Shown here: piece after piece, positions 20,512 to 31,224 of the stretch
How the letters are laid out: each line of letters opens with the position of its first letter
Numbering within the stretch: the stretch's first letter is position 1
From: Halomonas sp. 25-S5
GTDB lineage: Bacteria; Pseudomonadota; Gammaproteobacteria; Pseudomonadales; Halomonadaceae
DNA: 64,000 nt
Reading direction: 5' to 3'
Assembly: GCF_029889845.1 (NCBI RefSeq)
Contig: NZ_JARANV010000002.1
Location: forward strand, 186,001-250,000
The notes under the pieces: generated by a model
What the model was told of the DNA's origin: nothing
Database searches by the model: none
What the model saw: the letters and a program-made list of their open reading frames with translations, nothing else
Program-made: the position numbers and the translations under genes

Positions 20512-21594
20512 ATGCTGCTCTTTCTGGCTGATTTCCTGGCGCAATTCCAGACTGCCTTCAACGTCTTCAACTACCTGACCCTGCGCATGATCCTGGGGAC
20601 CCTGACTGCCCTGGTGCTCTGCCTGTGGCTCGGGCCGGTGATGATCCGCCGCCTGGTGGAGCGCCAGATCGGCCAGGCGGTGCGCGACGACGGCCCCCAG
20701 TCCCACCTCTCCAAGGCCGGCACCCCCACCATGGGCGGCGCGATGATCCTGATGGCCATCGCCGTGAGCACCCTGCTGTGGGGCGACCTCACCAACCACT
20801 ACGTGTGGCTGGTGCTGGCGGTGACCCTGGGCTTCGGCGCCATCGGCTGGGTGGATGACTACCGCAAGGTGGTGGAGAAAAATCCCCGAGGCTTGCCGGC
20901 ACGCTGGAAATACTTCTGGCAGTCGTTGATCGGCGTGGCGGCTGCGGTGCTGCTCTACGTCACCGCCGCCTCACCGGTGGAGACCAGCCTGATCGTGCCG
21001 CTGTTCAAGGAGTTCGTGCTGCCCCTGGGGGTGTTCTACATGGTGCTCACCTACCTGGTGATCGTCGGCAGCTCCAATGCCGTCAATCTCACCGACGGCC
21101 TCGATGGCCTGGCGATCATGCCCACGGTGCTGGTGGCCATGGGCCTGGCGGTATTCGCCTATGCCACCGGCAACACCGTGTTCGCCGACTACCTGCAGAT
21201 TCCCTTCATCCCCGGGGCGGGCGAGCTGGCCGTGTTCTGTGCCACCATTGCCGGCGCCGGTCTGGGGTTTCTGTGGTTCAACACCTACCCGGCCCAGGTC
21301 TTCATGGGCGACGTCGGGGCCCTGGCACTTGGGGCCGCTCTTGGCGTGGTGGCGGTGATCGTGCGCCAGGAGATCGTGCTGTTCATCATGGGCGGCATCT
21401 TCGTCATGGAGACCGTCTCGGTGATCCTGCAGGTGGGCTCCTACAAGCTCACCGGGCGGCGCATCTTCCGCATGGCGCCGTTGCACCACCACTACGAGCT
21501 CAAGGGCTGGCCGGAGCCGCGGGTCATCGTGCGCTTCTGGATCATCACCGTGGTGCTGGTGCTGATTGGCCTGGCCACCCTCAAGGTCCGCTGA
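20512..21594 (+). CDS. mraY: Phospho-N-acetylmuramoyl-pentapeptide transferase
   Basis: Integral membrane enzyme that transfers phospho-MurNAc-pentapeptide to undecaprenyl phosphate, making lipid I. The 360-residue product has about ten membrane helices and the family motifs [17 protein letters not shown] (catalytic Asp pair), [24 protein letters not shown] and [12 protein letters not shown]. Length and start match the family. Confidence 0.98.
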   Translation: MLLFLADFLAQFQTAFNVFNYLTLRMILGTLTALVLCLWLGPVMIRRLVERQIGQAVRDDGPQSHLSKAGTPTMGGAMILMAIAVSTLLWGDLTNHYVWLVLAVTLGFGAIGWVDDYRKVVEKNPRGLPARWKYFWQSLIGVAAAVLLYVTAASPVETSLIVPLFKEFVLPLGVFYMVLTYLVIVGSSNAVNLTDGLDGLAIMPTVLVAMGLAVFAYATGNTVFADYLQIPFIPGAGELAVFCATIAGAGLGFLWFNTYPAQVFMGDVGALALGAALGVVAVIVRQEIVLFIMGGIFVMETVSVILQVGSYKLTGRRIFRMAPLHHHYELKGWPEPRVIVRFWIITVVLVLIGLATLKVR

Positions 21595-21632
21595 TCCCCA
21601 GGGGTCGCGTCGCCATCCGCAAGGAGCTCAAC

Positions 21633-23009
21633 ATGGTCAAGGTGCCGAAGGGAACGACGCTGGTGGTCGGGCTCGGGCTCTCCGGGCGGGCCATCTGCCG
21701 ACACCTTGGCCGGCTCGGTGTGCCCTTCATGGTCGCCGATACCCGCACCACGCCGCCGGGCCTGGCGGACTTCCACGCCGCCCACCCGGGCATCGAGATC
21801 CACTGCGGGCCGCTCACCGGCCTGGATCTCTCCGCGGTGGAGGAGGTGGTGGTCAGCCCCGGCGTCGACCCGCACACGCCGGGTCTCGAAGCGTTGGCGG
21901 GGCGCACCCGCGAGGCCACCGGTGAGCCGGCGCTGGTGGGGGAAATCGCGCTCTTCGTGCGCGCGGCCCGAGCGCCCATCGCTGCCATCACCGGCTCCAA
22001 CGCCAAGTCCACCGTGACCACCCTGGTGGGCGAGATGGCCCGCGAGGCCGGGGTGCGGGTGGCGGTGGGCGGCAACCTGGGGACCCCGGCGCTCGACCTG
22101 CTCGAGGCGGCACCCGATGCCGAGCTCTTCGTGCTGGAGCTCTCCAGCTTCCAGCTCGAGACCACGCCCTCGCTCGGCGCCGAGACGGCCGCCTTCCTCA
22201 ATCTCTCCGAGGACCACCTGGACCGCCATGGCGACATGGCCGGCTACCGGGCCGCCAAGCAAGGCATCTTCCGCGGTGCCCGGCACGGCGTGGTCAATGC
22301 CGAGGACCCGCGGACCTGGCCGGAGGGGCCGCTGCCGGCCCTGGACCGCTTCACCACCCGGGCCCCCGAGGGCAACGACTGGGGCATCGCCCGGCGCGCC
22401 GACCGTGACTGGCTGATGCACGGGGACGAGCCGCTGCTGCCGGCCGCCGAGATGCGCCTGCCGGGGCGGCACCACCAGGCCAACGCCCTGGCGGCGCTGG
22501 CCATGGGCCATCGCCTGGGCCTTCCGCTCTTGGCCATGATCGAAGTGCTGCGGCGTTTCCCCGGCCTGCCCCATCGTGGCGAGCTGGTGGCACAGGTCGC
22601 AGGGGTGCGCTGGATCAACGACTCCAAGGGCACCAACGTCGGCGCCACCCTGGCCGCCCTCGAGGGGCTCGGGCCGACCCTCGAGGGGCGCCTGATCCTG
22701 CTCGCCGGCGGGGTGGGCAAGGGGGCCGATTTCCACCCCCTGGCGGCGCCCCTGGCGCGTTACGGCCGCGAGGCGATCCTCTTCGGTCGGGATGCCGATC
22801 AGCTGGAGCAGGCCCTGCATGGCCGGCTGCCGGTGACCCGGGTCGAGGACCTGCAGGCTGCCCTGGCGCGGGCGGTGGAAATCGCCCTGCCCGGGGACTG
22901 TGTGCTGCTGTCGCCGGCCTGCGCCAGTCTCGACCAGTTCACCGACTACCAGGCCCGCGGCGAGGCCTTCCGCGGCGCGGTGCTCAAGCTGGCGGAGGCG
23001 ACCCCATGA
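21633..23009 (+). CDS. murD: UDP-MurNAc-L-alanine:D-glutamate ligase
   Basis: Adds D-glutamate to UDP-MurNAc-L-Ala. The 458-residue product has an N-terminal Rossmann-like domain (TTLVVGLGLSGRAICRHL), the ATP-binding AITGSNAKSTVTTLVGEM, LELSSFQLE and the C-terminal INDSKGTNVGAT and LLAGGVGKG. The start at 21633 has AAGGAG 7 bases before it. The stop overlaps the ftsW ATG. Confidence 0.97.
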   Translation: MVKVPKGTTLVVGLGLSGRAICRHLGRLGVPFMVADTRTTPPGLADFHAAHPGIEIHCGPLTGLDLSAVEEVVVSPGVDPHTPGLEALAGRTREATGEPALVGEIALFVRAARAPIAAITGSNAKSTVTTLVGEMAREAGVRVAVGGNLGTPALDLLEAAPDAELFVLELSSFQLETTPSLGAETAAFLNLSEDHLDRHGDMAGYRAAKQGIFRGARHGVVNAEDPRTWPEGPLPALDRFTTRAPEGNDWGIARRADRDWLMHGDEPLLPAAEMRLPGRHHQANALAALAMGHRLGLPLLAMIEVLRRFPGLPHRGELVAQVAGVRWINDSKGTNVGATLAALEGLGPTLEGRLILLAGGVGKGADFHPLAAPLARYGREAILFGRDADQLEQALHGRLPVTRVEDLQAALARAVEIALPGDCVLLSPACASLDQFTDYQARGEAFRGAVLKLAEATP

Positions 23010-24214
23010 ACCGGCTATCCCGCCTGCGCCAGCGGCTGAGCACCGCCGATCACGCCTTCGATGGCTGGCTGGTGTTGGCATCTTTCGCGCTGCTGTTGAT
23101 CGGCTGGGTGATGGTGACCTCGGCGTCCAGCGAGGTGGCCTCGAGCCTCACCGGCAATGCCTGGTATTTCAGCCTGCGGCACGGCTTCTTCCTGCTGGTG
23201 GCGCTGGCCGCCGGGGCGCTGGCCCTGCGGGTGCCGCTGGCCTGGTGGAAGGCCAACGGCCCGCTGCTGTTGCTGGTGGGGCTGGTCCTGCTGCTGCTGG
23301 TGTTGCTGGTGGGGCGCGAGGTCAACGGCAGCCGGCGCTGGCTCTCCGTGCCGGGTCTGCCCTTCAACCTGCAGGCATCCGAGGTCGCCAAGTTCTGTCT
23401 GATCGTCTACCTGGCCGGCTACCTGGAGCGCTTCCTGCCCCTGGTGCGTCGCCAGTGGGGAGCCTTCCTGCGCCCCCTGGCGGTGATGGCGGTGATCGCG
23501 GGGCTACTGATCCTCGAGCCCGACTACGGTGCCGTGGTGGTAATGACCGGTGCGGTGATGGGCATGCTGCTGATGGCCGGTGCCCCTTGGGGGCGCTTCC
23601 TGGTGCTGCTGCTGCTGGTGGGCGCCCTCGGGGCGCTGGCCGCCGTGGCCGAACCCTATCGGATGGCGCGCCTGACCAGCTTCGCCGATCCCTGGGCCGA
23701 CCAGTTCGCCAGTGGCTACCAGCTGACCCAGGCGCTGATCGCCTTCGGGCGCGGGCACTGGCTGGGCGTGGGGCTGGGCAACAGCGTGCAGAAGCTGTTC
23801 TACCTGCCGGAGGCCCACACGGACTTCGTCTTCGCGGTGCTGGCCGAGGAGCTCGGTCTGCTGGGCGCCATCGCCGTGGTGGGGCTCTTCGCCCTGCTGA
23901 TCTGGCGGGCCATGGCGGTGGGGCGGCGGGCCGAGCTGGCCGGCCTGGCCTTTGCCGCCTACCTCGGCTACGGCTTCGCCCTGCTCATCGGGGCCCAGGC
24001 CTTCATCAATATCGCCGTGAGCACCGGGATGCTGCCCACCAAGGGGCTGACCCTGCCGCTGCTCAGCTATGGCGGCTCGAGCCTGGTGGTGAGCTGCGTG
24101 ATGATGGCGCTGCTGCTGCGTGCCGACATCGAGACCCGCCTGGCCCGTCGCCGGGCCGGGCCCACGGCTTCCCGGGCGCCCTCGTCCGGCAGCACACAAG
24201 GACGCGCAACATGA
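23006..24214 (+). CDS. ftsW: Septal peptidoglycan glycosyltransferase FtsW
   Basis: SEDS-family polymerase that builds glycan strands at the septum with FtsI. The 402-residue product has about ten membrane helices. Family motifs include NGSRRWLSV, the LILEPDYGAVVVM segment with the catalytic Asp, and KGLTLPLLSYGGSSL near the C-terminus. Both ends overlap the neighbouring genes by four bases (ATGA). Confidence 0.97.
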   Translation: MNRLSRLRQRLSTADHAFDGWLVLASFALLLIGWVMVTSASSEVASSLTGNAWYFSLRHGFFLLVALAAGALALRVPLAWWKANGPLLLLVGLVLLLLVLLVGREVNGSRRWLSVPGLPFNLQASEVAKFCLIVYLAGYLERFLPLVRRQWGAFLRPLAVMAVIAGLLILEPDYGAVVVMTGAVMGMLLMAGAPWGRFLVLLLLVGALGALAAVAEPYRMARLTSFADPWADQFASGYQLTQALIAFGRGHWLGVGLGNSVQKLFYLPEAHTDFVFAVLAEELGLLGAIAVVGLFALLIWRAMAVGRRAELAGLAFAAYLGYGFALLIGAQAFINIAVSTGMLPTKGLTLPLLSYGGSSLVVSCVMMALLLRADIETRLARRRAGPTASRAPSSGSTQGRAT

Positions 24215-25299
24215 GTCGACGCGAGGGACGTCGTGTCCTGATCATGGCCGGCGGTACCGGCGGCCACGTCATTCCGGCCCTGTCGCTGGCCCGCGGGCTG
24301 GAGGCGCGGGGCGTGCAGGTCGCCTGGCTGGGCAGCCCGCGCGGGATCGAGAACCGTCTGGTCCCCGCGGCCGGCATCCCGCTGCATCACATCGCGGTGA
24401 GTGGGCTGCGCGGCAACGGCCTGGCCGGCTGGCTGCTGGCCCCCTTCAACCTGGTCCGCGCGGTATGGCAGGCGGGCCGGGTGATCCGCGACGTCGATCC
24501 TCAGCTGGTGGTGGGGCTGGGCGGCTTCGCCAGCGGGCCCGGCGGCCTGGCGGCCTGGCTGGCCCGCCGGCCCCTGGTCATCCACGAGCAGAACGCCGTG
24601 GCCGGCCTGACCAACCGGGTCCTGTCACGCCTGGCGCGCCGCGTCTATGCCGCCTTTCCCCAGGCCTTCCCCGGCCGGGCCGAGGTGGTCGGCAACCCGG
24701 TGCGCGATGAGATTGCCCGCCTCGGCGAGGCCCCGCGGCGTGCAGGCGAGATGGCCGGGCGGCGCCTGCGGCTGCTGGTGGTGGGCGGCTCCCTGGGGGC
24801 GCAGGCCCTCAACGAGCGGCTGCCCGAGGCCCTCGCCCGGCTGCCCGAGGCCCGTCGCCCCGAGGTGCGCCACCAGGCCGGCCGCGACAAGGACGCGATG
24901 ACCCGCGAGGCCTATGAGGTCCGGGGCGTGGCCGCCGAGGTGACGGCCTTTATCGACGACATGGCCGGCGCCTACGCCTGGGCCGATCTGGTGGTGTGTC
25001 GGGCCGGCGCCCTGACCGTGGCGGAGCTGGCCGCCGCGGCCAAGCCGGCGCTCTTCGTGCCCTTTCCCCACGCGGTGGACGACCACCAGACGGCCAACGC
25101 CCGGGCGCTGGTCGACGAGCAGGCGGCGCGACTGATGCCCCAGCAGGAGATGAGTGCGGCGACGCTGGCCGAGTGCCTGGTGTCGCTGCTGGACCCCGAC
25201 ACTCTCGCCACCATGGCGGCACGGGCCCGTGGCTGTGCCCATCTCGATGCCGTCGAGCGCCTGGTGGCCGGTTGCATGGAGACAGGCTTTGAGCGATGA
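24211..25299 (+). CDS. murG: Lipid II synthase MurG (GlcNAc transferase)
   Basis: Peripheral membrane GT28 glycosyltransferase that adds GlcNAc to lipid I on the cytoplasmic side. The 362-residue product has [16 protein letters not shown] (N-terminal substrate loop), [15 protein letters not shown], the second glycine-rich [12 protein letters not shown], and the donor-site [13 protein letters not shown] followed by [14 protein letters not shown]. The ATG overlaps the ftsW stop. Confidence 0.97.
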   Translation: MSRREGRRVLIMAGGTGGHVIPALSLARGLEARGVQVAWLGSPRGIENRLVPAAGIPLHHIAVSGLRGNGLAGWLLAPFNLVRAVWQAGRVIRDVDPQLVVGLGGFASGPGGLAAWLARRPLVIHEQNAVAGLTNRVLSRLARRVYAAFPQAFPGRAEVVGNPVRDEIARLGEAPRRAGEMAGRRLRLLVVGGSLGAQALNERLPEALARLPEARRPEVRHQAGRDKDAMTREAYEVRGVAAEVTAFIDDMAGAYAWADLVVCRAGALTVAELAAAAKPALFVPFPHAVDDHQTANARALVDEQAARLMPQQEMSAATLAECLVSLLDPDTLATMAARARGCAHLDAVERLVAGCMETGFER

Positions 25300-25357
25300 G
25301 ACCCTCGGACCGGTTCCCGGTCAGGCCACGCCCCCGCACCCCGGACGGGGGCTGGGC

Positions 25358-26770
25358 ATGCGTCGAATCCGGCGCATCCATTTCGTCGGTATCGGCGGTG
25401 CCGGCATGTGCGGCATCGCCGAGGTGCTGGCCAACCAGGGCTATACGGTCAGCGGCAGCGACCTGAAGGCCTCCCCGGTGGTAGCCCGCCTGCGCCAGTG
25501 CGGCATCCGCGTGGCCATCGGCCATGCCGCCGAGCATGCCGCGGACGCCGATGTGGTGGTAGTCTCCACCGCGGTGGACGAGGCCAACCCCGAGATCCGC
25601 TGGGCCCACGAGCATCGCGTGCCGGTGGTGCGCCGGGCCGAGATGCTCGCCGAACTGATGCGCTTCCGCCACGGCATCGCCGTGGCCGGCACCCACGGCA
25701 AGACCACCACCACCAGCCTCACCGCGACCCTGCTGGGCGAGGGTGGGCTGGATCCCACCTTCGTGATCGGCGGGCGGTTGACCAGTGCCGGCACCAATGC
25801 GCGGCTGGGGGAGGGCGACTACCTGGTGGCGGAGGCCGACGAGTCGGATGCCTCCTTCCTGCACCTGCAGCCCATGGTGGCCATCGTCACCAATATCGAT
25901 GCCGACCACATGGCCACCTACGGCGGCGACTTCGAACGGCTCAAGGGCACCTTCATCGAGTTCCTGCATAACCTGCCGTTCTACGGCCTGGCGATCCTGT
26001 GCATCGACGATGCGCACGTGCGTGGCCTGCTCGACCGCGTCAGCCGCCAGTTCGTCACCTACGGCTTCAGCGAGGATGCCGACTACCGCATCGAGGGCTT
26101 CGTCCAGCAGGCCGGCGAGGTGCACTTCACCGCGGCGCGTCCCGAGGGACTGGCGCCGCTCGAGGTGCGCCTGGCCATGCCGGGTCGCCACAATGCGCTC
26201 AATGCCCTGGCGGCGATCGCCGTGGCCAGCGACGCGGGGGTCGACGACGCCGCTATCCTGCGGGGCCTGGCGAGCTTCGAGGGGGTGGGGCGACGCTTCC
26301 AGGTGCATGGCCACTACCCGGCCCCCCAGGGCGGGGGCGAGGTGATGCTGGTGGACGACTACGGCCACCATCCCCGCGAGGTGGCTATGGTGATCGACGC
26401 GGTGCGGGCCGGCTGGCCCGCGCGGCGCCTGGTGATGGTCTACCAGCCGCACCGCTATTCGCGCACCCGCGACCTCTACGAGGACTTCGTGCGGGTGCTG
26501 GCCGGGGTCGACACCCTGCTGTTGCTCGACGTCTACAGCGCCGGGGAGGCGCCGATTCCCGGGGCCGACGGGCGCACTCTGGCGGGCTCGATACGCCAGC
26601 GCGGGGCGGTCGACCCGATCTTTGTCCAGGACAAGAGCGAGCTGCCGGGGCTGCTCGCCCGGGTGCTGCGCCCCGGCGATATCCTGATCACCCAGGGGGC
26701 CGGCGACGTGGGCGGCATCGCCCAGCAGCTGGCCGATGCCGCCCTGGCACTCGACGAGGTGGCGCTATGA
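25358..26770 (+). CDS. murC: UDP-N-acetylmuramate:L-alanine ligase
   Basis: First amino-acid ligase of peptidoglycan precursor synthesis. The 470-residue product begins [17 protein letters not shown], has [10 protein letters not shown] (P-loop near residue 111), [10 protein letters not shown], and the C-terminal [10 protein letters not shown]. The start is uncertain: a TTG at 25289, inside the end of murG with GGAG 10 bases before it, would add 23 residues, and Pseudomonas MurC also has a short N-terminal extension. The ATG has only a run of G as a possible ribosome site. The stop overlaps the ddl ATG. Confidence 0.95.
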   Translation: MRRIRRIHFVGIGGAGMCGIAEVLANQGYTVSGSDLKASPVVARLRQCGIRVAIGHAAEHAADADVVVVSTAVDEANPEIRWAHEHRVPVVRRAEMLAELMRFRHGIAVAGTHGKTTTTSLTATLLGEGGLDPTFVIGGRLTSAGTNARLGEGDYLVAEADESDASFLHLQPMVAIVTNIDADHMATYGGDFERLKGTFIEFLHNLPFYGLAILCIDDAHVRGLLDRVSRQFVTYGFSEDADYRIEGFVQQAGEVHFTAARPEGLAPLEVRLAMPGRHNALNALAAIAVASDAGVDDAAILRGLASFEGVGRRFQVHGHYPAPQGGGEVMLVDDYGHHPREVAMVIDAVRAGWPARRLVMVYQPHRYSRTRDLYEDFVRVLAGVDTLLLLDVYSAGEAPIPGADGRTLAGSIRQRGAVDPIFVQDKSELPGLLARVLRPGDILITQGAGDVGGIAQQLADAALALDEVAL

Positions 26771-27693
26771 CGGCGGACATGACCGGCCAGGACCGGGTGG
26801 TGGTGCTCTTCGGCGGGCAGTCCGCCGAGCGCGAGGTGTCGCTGAAGAGCGGTACCGCCGTGCTCGCGGCCCTGACGCGGTCGGGGGTGGCGGCCATTGG
26901 CTACGATCCCGCCGAGGGCGGACTGGTGGGGCTGGAAGCCCTGGCTCCCGATCGGGTGTTCATTGCCCTGCACGGCCGAGGTGGCGAGGACGGCACCCTG
27001 CAGGGGGCACTGGAACTGCTGGGCATCCCCTACACCGGCAGCGGTGTGCTCGCCTCGGCGCTGGGCATGGACAAGCAGCGCACCAAGCTGATCTGGCAGG
27101 CGCTGGGCCTGCCGACCCCGGAGAGCGTGATGCTCGGCCCCGAGGCCGACTGGGCGGCGGTGGTCGAGCGCCTCGGTCTGCCGCTGATCGTCAAGCCGGT
27201 CCATGAGGGCTCGACCCTGGGCATCAGCATCGTCGAAAGCCGCGATGCGCTGGAGGCGGCCTACCGCGATGCCGCCCGCTTCGATGCGCGGGTGATGGCC
27301 GAGCGTTTCGTCGAGGGGGAGGAATATACGGTGTCGCTGCTCGCGGGCGATGTCCTGCCGGCGATCCGCGTCGAGGTGCCCAGCGGCTTCTACGACTACG
27401 AGGCCAAGTATCTCTCCGACGAGACCCGCTACCATCTGCCGTGCGGTCTCTCCGCCGACGAGGAGGCCGAGCTCGCCGCACTCAGTCAGGCGGCCTTCGA
27501 GGCCATCGGCGCCGAGGGATGGGGGCGGGTCGACGTGATGCGCGACGCCGAGGGGCGCTTCTGGCTGATCGAGGTCAATACCGTGCCGGGGATGACCGAC
27601 CACAGCCTGGTGCCCCAGTCGGCGGCCCATGCCGGCATCGACTTCGATGCCCTGGTGCTGCTCATCCTCGCCACGGCCGGGGAGCGGTACTAG
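26767..27693 (+). CDS. ddl: D-alanine:D-alanine ligase (DdlB type)
   Basis: ATP-grasp ligase making the D-Ala-D-Ala used by MurF. The 308-residue product has [19 protein letters not shown], the [16 protein letters not shown] motif, [28 protein letters not shown], and the C-terminal [17 protein letters not shown] that binds ATP-Mg and substrate. The ATG overlaps the murC stop; ftsQ starts 3 bases after its end. Confidence 0.97.
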   Translation: MTADMTGQDRVVVLFGGQSAEREVSLKSGTAVLAALTRSGVAAIGYDPAEGGLVGLEALAPDRVFIALHGRGGEDGTLQGALELLGIPYTGSGVLASALGMDKQRTKLIWQALGLPTPESVMLGPEADWAAVVERLGLPLIVKPVHEGSTLGISIVESRDALEAAYRDAARFDARVMAERFVEGEEYTVSLLAGDVLPAIRVEVPSGFYDYEAKYLSDETRYHLPCGLSADEEAELAALSQAAFEAIGAEGWGRVDVMRDAEGRFWLIEVNTVPGMTDHSLVPQSAAHAGIDFDALVLLILATAGERY

Positions 27694-27696
27694 CCC

Positions 27697-28422
27697 ATGG
27701 CAGCGCGTGGAAGCTTCGTCGGCGTGCTCCTGCTCGCCCTGCTGCTGGGTGCCGGGGGGCGGGCGCTGTGGGTCTGGCTCGACCGGCCCATCGAGCGTGT
27801 CTCGGTGGGGGGCGAGCTTCACCACGTCAGTGCCGACTACCTGCGCAGCCAGCTGGCGCCACTGATCCAGGGGCAGACCTGGCTTGCCGTCGATCTGTCC
27901 ACGCTGCGTCAGAAGGCCCGGGAGATCGGCTGGCTGGCTGAAGTGCGTGTCAGCCGCGAGTGGCCCGATGCACTGACGTTTGACCTGGTCGAGCAGGTGC
28001 CGGTGGCGCGCTGGAACGACGCGCGTCTGCTCAACCCCGAGGGCGACCCTTTCGCCTTCGGTCCGCTGGCGCCGCCCGCCGACCTCCCGGACCTGGCCGG
28101 CCCGCCCGGCAGCGGGGCCGAGGTGCTGGGCTACCATGCCCGGCTCGCCGCGCAGTTCGCCACCCAGGGAATCGAGGTGCGCCAGCTGCGGCTGGAGCCC
28201 CGCGGGGCCTGGCGCTTCCAGCTCGATAGCGGCGTCTGGGTGATGCTCGGTCGCAACGATCGCCCCGCCCGCCTGGGACGCCTGGCCGCCGCCTGGCAGC
28301 GCGAGCTGGGTCCTCTGGCATCGCATATCCGCTACATCGACCTGCGATATCCCAACGGCGTCGCCGTGGCCTGGCACGGACAGACCGAGCCGGTGGAGGA
28401 CGAGTCATCGGCGGAGAGCTGA
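27697..28422 (+). CDS. ftsQ: Cell division protein FtsQ
   Basis: Bitopic protein that recruits FtsL and FtsB. The 241-residue product has a short N-terminus, one membrane helix (about 6-24), a POTRA domain (about 30-100) beginning IERVSVGGELHHVS, and a beta-domain reaching about residue 230. Relatives average 270-290 residues, so the tails are short. It follows ddl by 3 bases. About 195 bases with a promoter-like sequence separate it from ftsA, unlike the tight spacing in the rest of the cluster. Confidence 0.92.
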   Translation: MAARGSFVGVLLLALLLGAGGRALWVWLDRPIERVSVGGELHHVSADYLRSQLAPLIQGQTWLAVDLSTLRQKAREIGWLAEVRVSREWPDALTFDLVEQVPVARWNDARLLNPEGDPFAFGPLAPPADLPDLAGPPGSGAEVLGYHARLAAQFATQGIEVRQLRLEPRGAWRFQLDSGVWVMLGRNDRPARLGRLAAAWQRELGPLASHIRYIDLRYPNGVAVAWHGQTEPVEDESSAES

Positions 28423-28522
28423 AGGCTTCAGGCGACAATTCGGTTGCCCCGGCGGCATTTCGGGTGTTTCTTTCGTGACAAATTCGCCGTATCGTGACGG
28501 GTGTTTCGGCAATCGGGCTGGT

Positions 28523-28548
28523 GGAACAACGAAAGTTGTTCCTATAAT
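28523..28548 (+). promoter_or_regulatory. Palindrome abutting a consensus -10 before ftsA
   Basis: GGAACAAC and GTTGTTCC form a perfect inverted repeat around GAAA (28523-28542). TATAAT follows at once (28543-28548). No standard -35 hexamer is visible at the right distance, so an activator or repressor site overlapping the -35 region is plausible. The expected transcript would start about 60 bases before ftsA. Confidence 0.55.
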
Positions 28549-28616
28549 TGGCCCAGGCCGACTTTTCAGGATTAATCTTCCCCTTCGGGGTCAGGTTCGA
28601 GGAGACTTCCCGACTC

Positions 28617-29906
28617 ATGGCAGGTCCATCCAATGCGTCCAATATGGTAGTCGGGCTGGATATCGGAACATCCAAGGTCGTGGCGATCGTGGGGCAGCCC
28701 ACCGACGATGGCGGGATCGAAATCGCCGGTATCGGCTCACACCCGTCACGCGGCATGAAGAAGGGCGTGGTGATCAACATCGAGTCCACGGTGCAGTCCA
28801 TCCAGCGTGCCGTGGAGGAGGCCGAGTTGATGGCCGGTTGTGAGATCCATTCGGTCTATGTGGGCATCGCCGGCAGCCATATCAGCTCGATGAATTCCGA
28901 CGGCGTGGTGGCCATCAAGGAGCGCGAGGTCGCCTCCTCCGACATCGACCGCGTCATCGACTCCGCCCGGGCCCGGGCCATCTCGGAAGGCCAGCGCGTG
29001 CTGCATGTCCTCCCCCAGGAATTCGCCATCGATACCCAGGGTGGTATCCGTGAACCGCTGGGTATGTCCGGGGTGCGCCTCGAGGCACGGGTTCACCTGG
29101 TCACCGCCGCCCTCAATGCCGTCCAGAACATCGAGAAGTGCGTGCGTCGCTGTGGACTCGAAGTGGATTCGATCATCCTCGAGCAGCTGGCCTCTAGCCA
29201 TGCCGTCCTCACCGAGGACGAGCGCGAGCTCGGCGTCTGCATGGTGGACATCGGCGGCGGCACCACTGATATCGCGGTCTTTACCGAGGGTGCCATCCGC
29301 CATACTTCGGTAATTCCCATCGCCGGCGATCAGGTCACCAACGACATCGCCATGGCGCTGCGCACGCCCACGCAGCATGCCGAGGAGATCAAGGTCAAGT
29401 ACGCCTGCGCCCTGACCCAGCTGGCCTCCAGCGATGAGATGATCAAGGTGCCCAGCGTGGGCGACCGGCCGGCCCGGGACCTCTCCCGCCAGTCGCTGGC
29501 CGAAGTGGTCGAGCCGCGCTACGAGGAGCTCTTCACCCTGGTGCGTGACGAACTGCGTCGCAGCGGCTACGAGGATCTCGTGGCCGCCGGCGTGGTGCTC
29601 ACTGGTGGCACCTCGCGCATGGAGGGGGTGGTCGAGCTGGCCGAGGAGATCTTCCACATGCCGGTCCGCATCGCTTGCCCGCAGAACGTGCGCGGGCTGG
29701 CCGACGTGGTACGCAATCCGATTTATTCGACGGGTGTCGGTCTGCTGCATTACGCTCTACGGGAAACCCGTCAAGGGCATGGCCGTCAGGGGCCTGGGGG
29801 TATCATTCCGGCGCAACCGAGGCGTGACGACATTACCCGGCGTGACGCAGGGGAAGGGATTCCGGCGCTGGCAAGGATCAAGGGCTGGTTCAAAGGCAAT
29901 TTCTGA
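28617..29906 (+). CDS. ftsA: Cell division protein FtsA
   Basis: Actin-like ATPase that tethers FtsZ to the membrane. The 429-residue product has [17 protein letters not shown] (phosphate 1), the 1C domain that replaces actin's 1[14 protein letters not shown] (phosphate 2), [12 protein letters not shown], and a C-terminal amphipathic helix ending [12 protein letters not shown] that would bind the membrane. The start follows GAGGAG by 12 bases. ftsZ follows after 34 bases. Confidence 0.97.
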   Translation: MAGPSNASNMVVGLDIGTSKVVAIVGQPTDDGGIEIAGIGSHPSRGMKKGVVINIESTVQSIQRAVEEAELMAGCEIHSVYVGIAGSHISSMNSDGVVAIKEREVASSDIDRVIDSARARAISEGQRVLHVLPQEFAIDTQGGIREPLGMSGVRLEARVHLVTAALNAVQNIEKCVRRCGLEVDSIILEQLASSHAVLTEDERELGVCMVDIGGGTTDIAVFTEGAIRHTSVIPIAGDQVTNDIAMALRTPTQHAEEIKVKYACALTQLASSDEMIKVPSVGDRPARDLSRQSLAEVVEPRYEELFTLVRDELRRSGYEDLVAAGVVLTGGTSRMEGVVELAEEIFHMPVRIACPQNVRGLADVVRNPIYSTGVGLLHYALRETRQGHGRQGPGGIIPAQPRRDDITRRDAGEGIPALARIKGWFKGNF

Positions 29907-29940
29907 CAGGGCCGCGGTCGCGGTCCAGGAGACGGGACTT

Positions 29941-31113
29941 ATGTTCGAACTGGTAGATAGCGCACCCTCAAGCAGTGCGGTCATCAAGGTCATCGGTGTC
30001 GGGGGTGGTGGCGGCAATGCCGTCAACCACATGGTCGAGAGCAACATCGAGGGCGTCGAGTTCATCTGCGCCAATACCGATGCCCAGGCCCTCAAGCGGG
30101 TCGCCGCCAAGACCGTGCTCCAGCTCGGCAGCGAGATCACCAAGGGTCTCGGGGCCGGCGCCAGCCCCGATGTCGGCCGCCAGGCCGCCATGGAGGACCG
30201 CGAGCGTATCGCGGAACTGCTGAGCGGAGCCGACATGGTCTTCATCACCGCCGGCATGGGCGGCGGCACCGGGACCGGGGGCGCGCCCGTGGTTGCCCAG
30301 GTGGCCAAGGAGCTGGGTATCCTCACCGTGGCGGTGGTAACCCGTCCCTTCCCCTTCGAGGGCCCCAAGCGCATGCGTGCCGCCGAGGAGGGCATGAAGG
30401 AGCTCTCCGAGCACGTCGACTCGCTGATCACCATCCCCAACGAGAAGCTGCTCTCGGTGCTGGGCAAGAGCGCGACCCTGCTCACTGCCTTCAGTGCGGC
30501 CAACGACGTGCTGCTGGGCGCCGTGCAGGGCATCGCCGAGCTGATCACCAGCCCCGGCATCATCAACGTCGACTTCGCCGACGTGCGCACCGTGATGTCC
30601 GAGATGGGCATGGCGATGATGGGCACCGGCGGGGCCACCGGTGAGAACCGTGCCCGCGAGGCCGCCGAGAAGGCCATCCGCAGCCCGCTGCTCGAGGACA
30701 TCGACCTGCACGGTGCCCGCGGCATCCTGGTCAACATCACCGCCGGCCCGGACCTCTCCATCGGCGAGTTCAATGATGTGGGTGCCACCGTCCAGGAGTT
30801 CGCCTCCCAGGACGCCACCATCGTGGTCGGCACCTCCATCGACATGGACATGACCGACGAGTTGCGCGTCACCGTGGTCGCTGCGGGGCTCGAAGGCAAC
30901 AAGGCGCAGAAGCCCGCCTCTCGCGAGACCGCCCGTCGTGTCGAGGCCGGCAGCTATCGCCAACGACCGCAGGCGGCTGCCAGTCGCGGCCAGGCCGCGG
31001 CGTCCAGGACCGAGGCCCCGGAGGCGCCGCGGCCGCAGCCGGAGAAGCGCAAGTCCCAGGAGCTCGACGACTACCTGGACATTCCGGCCTTCCTGCGGCG
31101 CCAGGCCGATTGA
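29941..31113 (+). CDS. ftsZ: Cell division protein FtsZ
   Basis: Tubulin-like GTPase that forms the Z-ring. The 390-residue product has [17 protein letters not shown], the tubulin signature GGGTGTG, the T7-loop region [11 protein letters not shown], a variable Ala/Gln/Arg-rich linker, and the conserved C-terminal peptide ending [16 protein letters not shown], which binds FtsA, ZipA and other partners. The GTP-binding and T7 motifs are intact. Confidence 0.98.
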   Translation: MFELVDSAPSSSAVIKVIGVGGGGGNAVNHMVESNIEGVEFICANTDAQALKRVAAKTVLQLGSEITKGLGAGASPDVGRQAAMEDRERIAELLSGADMVFITAGMGGGTGTGGAPVVAQVAKELGILTVAVVTRPFPFEGPKRMRAAEEGMKELSEHVDSLITIPNEKLLSVLGKSATLLTAFSAANDVLLGAVQGIAELITSPGIINVDFADVRTVMSEMGMAMMGTGGATGENRAREAAEKAIRSPLLEDIDLHGARGILVNITAGPDLSIGEFNDVGATVQEFASQDATIVVGTSIDMDMTDELRVTVVAAGLEGNKAQKPASRETARRVEAGSYRQRPQAAASRGQAAASRTEAPEAPRPQPEKRKSQELDDYLDIPAFLRRQAD

Positions 31114-31155
31114 TCCGCGCTATCACGGGGATAGAGGACGCCGGGTGAGCTTTCT

Positions 31156-31190
31156 TTGTTGAAACGTCCGTTCGGTGTTATAGTGAACGG
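31156..31190 (+). promoter_or_regulatory. Promoter of lpxC with overlapping inverted repeat
   Basis: TTGTTG (31156-31161) and TATAGT (31179-31184) are 17 bases apart. CCGTTC (31168-31173) and GAACGG (31185-31190) form an inverted repeat flanking the -10. The lpxC ATG is 41 bases after the -10. Confidence 0.55.
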
Positions 31191-31224
31191 TGTTTGATAA
31201 CCAATGACTGCCTGGCGACCGACC

